DNA of 64,000 bases, taken from assembly GCA_035771165.1 (NCBI GenBank), contig JAWNZC010000265.1:1499001-1563000 (forward strand), written 5' to 3'. Each line of letters starts with the position of its first letter. Position 1 is the first letter of the stretch. The DNA comes from Paragorgia papillata. Taxonomy: Eukaryota; Cnidaria; Anthozoa; Scleralcyonacea; Coralliidae. The translations under genes and the position numbers were made by a program. Of the stretch, positions 56,200 to 64,000 are shown one piece after another. The notes under the pieces are model-generated. The model worked only from the letters and a program-made list of their open reading frames with translations. It had not been told where the DNA came from and ran no database searches.

Positions 56200-59100
56200 T
56201 TTTGTGTTCTTGTTAGAGTTCAATCACGTTTAGCAATTGCGTTGTTCAAGTCCAGGCGACGGTAGTTAATATAGGATTGAGCGAATTCTATATCAGCTGA
56301 TTGTAAATATAACACCGGCCTCCTGTCAGGTTTGATCTACCGCAAACAGGTGGGTGTCTTTTGACACCGGAAGAGGCGCACATTTGTTTTGTCTTCTTTT
56401 GTTTTCCGCTGCTGCTAAGCTCAGTGTGTTCTTACTGTCCCGTCGTAATACGAGGTTAAATTAAGAACATCTAATTCTCGCTTGTATTGTTATATTTAAA
56501 GGACTTAGAACTATTTTTGAATCTTGGTATTCGTGTAAATCTCACGTCTTGAATTTTTGCATTATAGCAAAACATGATGGCGTGAAAATCGAGTTTATAA
56601 TATTATGATACTCGTGCTTTCTTCTTACGGTTACCTTTGACCTCTGTTCAGAATTGAAGACGAAACAGAAAAATTCGCGTTTAGTATCAGTTGCCGTGGT
56701 AACAAAATGAATTGAGTAATGCTAATTTACTTAAGGTTAATTATAAATAGTTTCTAACCTTAAAATAATATCAATCAAGTAAAATTATGAAACCAGTTTT
56801 TATCTCTCATGTGATTAAGATAATTCGCCAGTGTCTTCTTTAAGAAAAGGACGGAATGTGTAAAATGTAGTTGCCATTCAAGTAGGATTAATTAAGAATA
56901 TGCACACTGAATACAAATATTTGGAAGTCTTTCGCAAGGCATCAAACAATACTAAAGACATTTCTGGAATACTTAAAAATTAAAATTCAAAATAGTACCG
57001 TAATCCACATCCGGAGTTTTGAAGGTTCTATAAAGGCTAGAATATTTGATCACAAAGACATTTTATATTGTTATAACCGCAAGATTAATACTGTAGAAAG
57101 TTCACGACAAATGCAACTCCGACAGCAGACAAAGTAGCTTGTATTTTATAATTTGAAACCTCTTGGCTCTTATTATTAACATTTATTAAGTGAACTGTAA
57201 ATGTAATACAAACGTAAATTCAAACGTAATGAGAAACTCATTTTTAATCAGCGAAATAAATATTATTTCTCGTCGTTTTGTGTCTGATTCTCTGTTATAA
57301 AAGAAATGATTCATGGTTTGGCGTGCTCCATTATGTTATAGATGCACTTGGCTACGCCTCGACCAACTCTTGTCTTGCTCTCCGAATTTCCCGCGTGCAT
57401 CCATTAACAATATAAGGCAATTCTATATGGGACTTTATAGGTCAATCATGGGGGGGGGGATCCAAACCTTTCTGAATATTAAATCACACACTATACGATT
57501 TTTTATCTCTCGAGTTTACGCCAACAACTAAATCTATAGCGGCTTAAATCGTTTAAAGACGTGTCCGAACGATTTTCATTGGCTGAGTTTTATGAAACTG
57601 GTTTGGTCTTACTCTAATCCAATACCATGTGCGACAGGTACTAATTTTGGTCACTTTAATCAATAACAATTCCTTCTTGGAGTCATTTGATTTGATGATC
57701 ATAAAAATAGCCACTCCAGTTTCTGAAAAAGTGGGATTTTTGTACTGGATATTTTGGAATAACTGGTTAGGTACACGCGTCACATGTGTTGTTATTAACC
57801 GACAAAAACCGATGGTGTCATCCGCCCCTGGAGTGCGCGCCAAGCTCAAAAAGCTTTCAGTGACGACTTGATACGGCGTCGAGAATGCTCTCTCTATCTA
57901 TAGAGGGACTAAAAATTATTCATTTTCTTTGTTTTGCGAAGAAAATTTTTATCATTATTCTTGATATACACGTAATTGTAAACTGCCTATACTCTTTCCG
58001 GCGGGAAGTTGTAAGTATATATGTAATATACTAAAAAGTATACTGCACTGTATAAGCTGTGCATAGAAATACAAATCAAAAGTATTGCAAGGTTGTAGGT
58101 GTATTGGCAGTATTGCTGAAATACTCATGAAGGCATATGATAAAGACCCTTCGTCAGAGAGGAACGTATATCAAGCCTCAAGGGTATTCGTTCCAAACAT
58201 TTGAGCTTCTCGTAAATATTTCGGCAGTTCACCACAACTTTTTAACATTTTCGTATATGAAATACTAATAGCTGGCTATATATATATTATATACAATAGT
58301 TGCTGTGTTTGTTGTTAAATAGCATCATAGATAGCATAAAGATCAGTCAAGGTGAAGAAACTACTCGTGCAATAATAATAAAAAAAAAATAATAATCAGG
58401 CTAGCTGAATCAACTTCCGTTTTTGCCATGCGCACGAAGTCTACCATCAATTTTTCTTTGGTTTCTCGACGCGGTCCTCATTCTGCGCAGGACATGACTA
58501 AGAATGTGTTGTCTGATTCAGTGAAAGGAATATATCGTTAACTTTAATTACAATTGTTTAGGAGTCAAATATTGGAAATAATACGTAATTCGTAAAGCTT
58601 GTTACTGCATGACGTTAGAAAAATAATGATACAAAAGTTTAACGGTTCTTTTTCAAATTTCCGTAAATTACTTCCTATATATACAGTCATACAGTATTCT
58701 TTGTAGGCCAGTTTAGGTAGACAAAAAACCCCAGAGCCAGCTAGCCCTGCCCTAACTCGCGAACTATTGTGGCTTTGCATGGGAGATAAAATCTAAACAT
58801 GATATCACATGATGTCAAGTGCTTTACTTTTACTGCATTTTCTTTGCCTTTATGTACGATGATCCGTTAAACATTTCGTAATCAAAATATCATCCGTTGC
58901 TGTTTTAATATAAAAACATTAGAAATCAATAATTGTTAAAATTAATGTTTATAGGCAAAAAAAAATGTTTCCGGCAACCCGATATGTATTGGTATTTTAT
59001 TTTCTGACTATTTTCCAAGACTTGGATTATTCCTACGACTATATATGACTCTCCAAACTCAGTTCTGTTTGTTTCGTTGCAACCAGGCCATGACCACCTT

Positions 59101-59248
59101 AGATGGTTCATTAAGAATATAGAAGGCATCTAATTTGGGCATGTTTCTAGTGTAAATTCATACTAAACTTCTATATAGTTTGCTTAGTTTATACACTGAA
59201 GGGATATTTGATGGTTTAAAAATGCTAGAAGCGCGACCAGGATTAAAC
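56200..59248. other. intergenic stretch, no gene recognised
   Basis: Includes the presumed upstream region of the minus-strand PGRMC-like gene (56200-56500), a G9 run near 57450, a (TA)n near 58280 and a fragment of the dispersed TTCGTCAGAGAGGAACGT family at 58140-58235. The open frames here are under 100 codons and unrecognised. Confidence 0.45.
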
Positions 59249-59249
59249 A

Positions 59250-59394
59250 TATTAAAGTTTGAAACGTTCTCTGGTCAAAGATATTTATTTCTAACAAGCT
59301 AACCCGTGTTAACCCGTCGAAGGCTGCAGGCTGGCAGCCGAAAGCTTGTTAGAAATAAATATCTTTGACCAGAGAACGTTTCAAACTTTAATAT
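59250..59394. mobile_element. 145-bp foldback MITE
   Basis: TTAAAGTTTGAAACGTTCTC, continuing through GTCAAAGATATTTATTTCTA and ACAAGCT, is perfectly complementary to the right arm over about 55 bp; the loop holds GGCTGCAGGCTGGCAGCC. Confidence 0.88.
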
Positions 59395-60577
59395 ATTTGA
59401 TGGTATTAACTTTAAAGAGTCACGAATTATTTTTATAGATAAATTTTTCTCAGAGCAAAGTCAAAAGGTGCATGGTAGTAAACTGCCGAGGGCCCGAGAG
59501 TAGTTTTGACTAACAAAATACTGACGTTTCGAGGGGAGCCCTTTATCAGAGTGAAATGTGATAATTTTCTCAGCTTATTCAAATTGCCATTGGAAACACA
59601 AAAGTTTGTAAAAAGTTTAGTTCTAAATTTTGGTTGATATGGTATTAATTGTCGTAATGTTTACTTTTTTATTTTTTTCAGAGATTGTTTTTTTTTCATT
59701 TGAATTAGATTCTGTGGTTTATGCATGGTAAATGCATTGCGTTCCTTCAGTACATTTGTTTCGTGCAATATCTTTATAGTATATGCTTTCGTTATATCCT
59801 TCCTGTCATGCTGGCTTGCTATATTGCAAGGGCTATTTTCCGCCGCTTGTCTTAAGATCTAAATATATCCACTTCCTGCCTTTTCTTTGTGAGGTTATTT
59901 AGTTACGGCTGATTAAAACAGTTGACTGCGTTTTAAAATGTGCTTGTTGCTTTGCCTCTAGCGACTTTTGGTTTGAGCACGCAATGTATATGTAACTCGT
60001 ATATCACCTGCAATCCTGGACAAAATTGTGTGAACAATGCAAATTTTTGAACGTTAATTATTTACTTTCTTTCTTTTAATTTCTAGCTATATAAAACGTT
60101 CCAGCCTTCCCCTTCCCCAACGTCAATGACATGTTGTGTTATTCCACGACTAGCCAAAAAATGCTGAGGATTTTGCGCATCAACAATCACCAACATTGAC
60201 TGGGGGAGGGGGTAGACCGTATAATTTTGGTTCCAATTAAAATTCTTAATAATAACACGAAAGCGCGCGCTATGTCCACGTGTGTTTGGTCCAGGATTGT
60301 GGTTTTTACTTTCAGTTTTCTCGTTTTTAATCTTTTCCAGTTGTCAACATGGATGGTGATTAGGAGTAATCTGAAGACATTGGGAGTCTTTCGATCGTCG
60401 CGTTGTCTTCCAACAGTTTACTCAACAATCAATGGTAATTGCGGACGGTTCGAACGAAAGTCTGCATGTAGTCGCACAAAAGTTGCACTGCCTCACAAGT
60501 CGATCGTTTGTTGCCGCTTCTGGTTGTTTATCAGTTGCCAGTCGTCTGAGACTGTCTGAATAGCAGCTGAAAAAACC

Positions 60578-60859
60578 GAGGGGCAAATCACTCCTGAAAA
60601 AGTGTACGTGATCAAAAAATCATCTGAATCATCTGATTTTTTTCATGATTTTTTTAATTTTCTCGTGATTTTAAAATTTTTTTCATGATTTTTTTTGATT
60701 TTTTTGAAGGTTTAAAAAAGTGTACGTGATAAAAAAATCATGTGATTTTTCCCATGATTTTTAAATTTTTCTCGTGATTTTCTGATTTTTTCATGATTTT
60801 TTTGTGATTTTTCTGAAGGTGTACGACTGTACGTGATTTAAATCAGTGATTTGCCCCTC
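60578..60859. mobile_element. MITE with GGGGCAAATCACT ends and TGATTTTT interior
   Basis: CGAGGGGCAAATCACT at the left and AGTGATTTGCCCCTCG at the right are exact inverses. GAAAAAAC and GAAAAACC flank them, close to an 8-bp duplication. The interior is many CATGATTTTT / CGTGATTTTT units and two GTGTACGTGAT phrases. Confidence 0.8.
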
Positions 60860-61700
60860 GGAAAAACCCCTGCTAAGAACCAAATGGAAATAACTGCTAA
60901 GGTCTAACTTAGTTATTAAATTATAGTAACATTGTTCGATTTATATTTCTTTATTTTGATTGATCGAGACACTACGTCACATGCATATATTTATTTATTT
61001 ACAAGCTTTGCCAAAATTGGCAGGGAAGTCCCACAGAGATAAATACAGGGATAGGAAATTTGCAAAAGAAAAGTGCTTTTTGTGATAAATCATGTACTTT
61101 AAGTGTCCTTTTGAAGCTCTGCCCCCCTGAACAAAGTGCCATTTGCCATTACCAACATCAACTTGCTTCCTACGCCACAGAGAGAGAGAGAGAGAAATTG
61201 GTCTATAATTATTTACATTTTCTTTGCCTTCATTTTTGTGTCACTGCTTCTATTGAAGCTGTGGCACTATGTCATGAGATGAGGTTCCGATTGGGTGATG
61301 AATTTCCGTGTTAACATTTTGGAAGTTATCGGTACTTATGGATCCAATCAGAACACGAATTGCACTTCGGGATTAGGCGGGCAAGTACGACAGTGCTGTG
61401 GGTCACGTGGCAGTGTTCTGATCCGGGACTTTCAGGGTTTTTTTTTTTGTGGCCTCATGTGGTTCAAAGTACAGTAAAAAGACAAGTTAAGAAAGTAAGT
61501 CGTGCATTTTAATAAATTTAGAAATCTGATTTGGCAGCGCTTTCGACTACTGTGTAATGCTGGTGGATTGAAAGGGTTTCCTAGTTCTGGAGTAACTAGT
61601 GCTCCTTGGCGGTTAAGGCCGGAACTGATCGAGAGTGGTTTGCAAAGCACCAGTCGAATTCAAACCAACTTAAGGCTTATAGCTGAAAATCCCGGAGCAG
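60860..61700. other. stretch without recognised gene
   Basis: Contains AGAGAGAGAG (61181) and T13 (61438) runs. From about 61530 a frame (LLCNAGGLKGFPSSGVTSAP) looks weakly protein-like and may be the start of the LINE-related region that follows. Confidence 0.35.
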
Positions 61701-61704
61701 GTAA

Positions 61705-61950
61705 CATAAAACTCTTTCGGGAGGCAAAATTAGTTCACTATTGGAAATCATGAAACTCCTCCGGGAGGCAGAATTTATTCCCTGTGTCGGGAACCAAAAA
61801 ATATCTCCTTTGGGAGACCAATTGATTCGATTCGTTCGGGGGATACAATTGATTCGATTTGTGAGAACAGAAAATCTCTTACGAGATTCAAAAGTCGTTC
61901 TTTTCGAGATAAACAATACAGAATTTGCTCGGAGAGCAACACTGCTAATG
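61705..61950 (+). repeat. series of short UNCG-type hairpins
   Basis: Six or seven short stem-loops at about 20-60 bp spacing: CTCTTTCGGGAG (61711), CTCCTCCGGGAG (61753), CTCCTTTGGGAG (61804), CGTTCGGGGG (61833), ATCTCTTACGAGAT (61872), TTCTTTTCGAGA (61897) and TTGCTCGGAGAGCAA (61925). Several have a UUCG/UCCG-like four-base loop on a CTCY/GGAG stem, and the sequence between them (GGCAAAATTAGTTC, GGCAGAATTTATTC, GACCAATTGATTC) also recurs loosely. It lies just upstream of LINE-like reading frames and may be their leader. Confidence 0.5.
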
Positions 61951-62176
61951 CCTAATGGCGATGCCGATGGAGTGCAAATTTAGCACTGATAGCAGACCTA
62001 CGTGTAGTTCGTCTCCGAAGATGACAGAATATGAAACCTCCATTCACCAAGCTGAAGCACATTCGAAGCGTGTAAAGTTCAAAATAATTGTGTTTATAGT
62101 GAGATAAGTATTGATATATAGAGTTTGATAAATCGAGTACTGTTATTAAGAAAACAGCGACTGGGACACTGGGTAT

Positions 62177-62515
62177 ATGCCACATTTGTTTGCCTTCACT
62201 AGTAGATCAACAATCAGGCAATTTACTAGTTCGTCAAAACTTTATAGTAAGAGATTTAGACATCGTGATCGAGAACCTTCAAGAGTAAACATGAAAAAAG
62301 TAATGTCCTGCTTGGGGAAAAGATCGTTAAAACAAAAGGTTAAGTCTGTTATAAGAAAATATGTTCCCAAGACATCAAAGCTATATAATATTTCAAGCAA
62401 TTACAAGTCATGGTTTGCGAGTTATTTACATAGAAGCAATAGTTTCTTTACCAAATATTTGGACGTGGGTTTAAAAAGTATAAGGTTAAACGTCTGTTCA
62501 AACCTAAGGTTTTGA
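62177..62515 (+). CDS. basic open frame, possibly LINE-associated
   Basis: 112 codons, rich in Lys, Arg and Ser (KRSLKQKVKSVIRKYVPKTS, SSNYKSWFASYLHRSN), ending 72 bp before the 2A-containing frame. I do not recognise it. Its basic character and place upstream of the 2A-OTU frame would suit the 5' part of a LINE, but this is inference. Confidence 0.35.
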   Translation: MPHLFAFTSRSTIRQFTSSSKLYSKRFRHRDREPSRVNMKKVMSCLGKRSLKQKVKSVIRKYVPKTSKLYNISSNYKSWFASYLHRSNSFFTKYLDVGLKSIRLNVCSNLRF

Positions 62516-62587
62516 ATAAAAGTTATTTGAAAATAAAAAGAAGACAACCTTTCCCAATAAACCCTTCCCAAAAATAGGTATTGCAAT

Positions 62588-62887
62588 ATGCAAAAACAAT
62601 TGCCACAAACTTCTTGGTTTGTCAGCAATCGTATATCCAAAAACGATTTTTCGTTCTGTGCATCAAGAAGAAAGTTATTAATATCCGGTGATATTGAATC
62701 AAACCCAGGTCCTCTTGCAACAGAAAATAACACAACAAAAGAAATGTTTGGTTTAGACCCATCTGTGATATTAACAATAAGATTAAGTGAACTTGGATTG
62801 AAACCATTTGATGTTGGCGGTGGAGGTGACTGCATCACTTTTCTATTCGATGCTAGGTTAATGTTATCATTATTTTTGTTTTATTGA
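62588..62887 (+). pseudogene. 2A peptide joined to a broken OTU-like domain, from a CR1/L2-type LINE
   Basis: The frame contains RRKLLISGDIESNPGP (62666-62713), a full 2A ribosome-skipping motif, with the break expected between the Gly at 62708-62710 and the Pro at 62711-62713. About 30 residues later comes LSELGLKPFDVGGGGDC (62782-62832), the start of an OTU-type cysteine protease domain with its Asp-x-x-Cys core as found in OTU-bearing LINEs. The frame degenerates right after that Cys and stops, so the OTU domain is truncated. 2A at the N terminus of CR1/L2-type LINE proteins is known from several invertebrates. Confidence 0.8.
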
Positions 62888-62914
62888 ACTTTATGCTCTT
62901 GAAATTTATTATTG

Positions 62915-63090
62915 AACTTTTTATAGTTGCTGTACCTGTTCATCCGTTCATATTATTTATTACAAAGAGTTAAAACTTTATAGTTGCTGTACCTGTTCAT
63001 CCGTTCATATTATTTATTAAAAAGAGTTAAAACTTTATAGTTGCTGTACCTGTTCATATTATTAATTAAAAAAAAGTTTAAAACAATGAT
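62915..63090. repeat. three copies of a 57-bp repeat
   Basis: TTTATAGTTGCTGTACCTGT, followed by TCATCCGTTCATATTATTTA, occurs at about 62918, 62975 and 63032; the third copy lacks CATCCGTT. Confidence 0.9.
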
Positions 63091-63599
63091 GTAGTAAAGC
63101 CTCGACTCTTTACCTTTTAGTTCACACTTTACTTAACTACTTTGTCAAAGCGCAATCGTTCCTACTGCAGAGCCCACATCTCTTATGGCTACCGCCAGAA
63201 ACAGTAACGCGGGCTATCGGAAGGGGTGGCAGAATACTCGAACACAAAATAGACCAGACCTTCTGCCACTCCTGCTCACTCCATGACAGTACAGTACCGA
63301 TTTTGAACATTCATATCTTATCCATTTTTCCAATACCATGCATTATTCCCATCCTGCCTTGTTTACTCATCAACGTTAAAAATAGCGAATGATATTCCTA
63401 TTTTCGAATCTCATTAATTTGTTTATAAAGTTGCCCAATTTTTTAAGTTCCTTACGTTTCTCTCTGACGACAGCTTTAAGACGATTTCCATCAACACATT
63501 TTTGCCAAAAAATGTTGTAGTAATCCGTCGCTCTGTTCTTTCAATGCACAGTTTATGCAAAACCACTCAGATGTATTAGCAGTGACACATGTACACTCT

Positions 63600-64000
63600 G
63601 TGTACCTATTTTTATAAATTGGTGTTACCTTGCTAATTTCCAATCATCGATCGGCAACACACCAGTATGTATAGAATAATTGAATAAATTACAAAGTGAT
63701 CCTGAAATGATATTCGCAGCTTCTTTTAATAATTTACCAGGAATTTTATCGAGACCAGCTCCTTTATTTACTGGTACTAAAGTTAATAGTTTAAAAACCG
63801 TACTTGGTGTAGTTGGACTTAAATTAAACGTTGAGGAAACTGGTTGTAAATAATCATGGTAAGATTTTTCCCCTGGCGTTTGTGTTTCTGATAGTTTTAA
63901 ACCAATTTCAGAAAAGTGCTTACCAAAAATTTCCGATATTTCAGCTGGATTAGAAATAGTCTTAGTTTCATATTTTAGGCAGGTAATGGTGTCGGATTTT
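63600..64000 (-). pseudogene. N-terminal part of a CR1/L2-like reverse transcriptase, running off the window
   Basis: From 64000 downward the minus strand reads TISNPAEISEIFGKHFSEIG, FNLSPTTPSTVFKLLTLVPV, KGAGLDKIPGKLLKEAANII and DDWKLAR, the standard lead-in to a LINE reverse transcriptase ('GLDGIS..LLK'). A one-base deletion near 63626 breaks the frame at what should be WKLARVTPIYK. The catalytic YxDD part is missing; past 63590 there is instead a CTCVTANTSEWFCINCALKE peptide resembling half of a PHD finger. Confidence 0.85.

Overview
The window is eukaryotic, almost certainly from a marine invertebrate animal. The genes are split by GT-AG introns with conserved phases, there are polyadenylation signals, and most of the DNA between exons is transposon-derived. 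The mix of an HMGXB3/KDZ-type gene, a 5S-rRNA-derived SINE, LINEs of the CR1/L2 kind with a 2A-OTU leader, and many hairpin MITEs (including the 'CCTCCTTCGCAGG' kind) suggests a cnidarian, perhaps a stony coral; a sponge is not excluded. There are no bacterial operons, CRISPR arrays or viral genomes.

Four cellular genes can be read. (1) 816-4934 (+): a KDZ-transposase-derived, HMGXB3-like gene of at least six exons, whose last exon adds a region resembling a papain-like cysteine peptidase. (2) 23544-40333 (+): a complete 12-exon IGBP1/alpha4/TAP42 gene (PP2A-binding), rebuilt exon by exon with every junction in frame, predicted 345 aa. (3) 45747-47914 (+): a complete three-exon FMC1-like gene (mitochondrial ATP synthase assembly), 111 aa. 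(4) 55410-56195 (-): a single-exon PGRMC-like membrane haem-binding protein (MAPR family), 261 aa. IGBP1 and FMC1 are adjacent and co-oriented, and each has a transposon inserted within about 75 bp upstream of its start codon.

Repeats by region. 5.7-11.5 kb: an element with about 65-bp terminal inverted repeats whose interior is a satellite of roughly 27 units of 184/186 bp in alternating dimers. 12.8-17.1 kb: a nest of non-autonomous DNA transposons, including one with 9-bp target duplications (Mutator-like). 19.1-23.5 kb: a 4.4-kb foldback element with about 1-kb arms, itself hit by a hAT-like element (8-bp duplication) and a TA-flanked MITE. 24-40 kb: the IGBP1 introns hold about ten MITEs, a 5S SINE, a tRNA-like sequence, a 595-bp near-perfect palindrome and two related 25-bp minisatellites. 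40.5-45.7 kb: hairpin MITEs and a hAT-like element ending 71 bp before the FMC1 start codon. 48-50 kb: a broken LINE reverse transcriptase set in a short tandem repeat. 52-54 kb: a tRNA-like hairpin element split by another hAT-like element, and a LINE tail. 61.7-64 kb: parts of CR1/L2-type LINEs, including a hairpin series, a 2A peptide joined to a broken OTU-like domain, and an opposite-strand reverse transcriptase fragment.

All gene names come from recognising protein families by eye; no database search was run.
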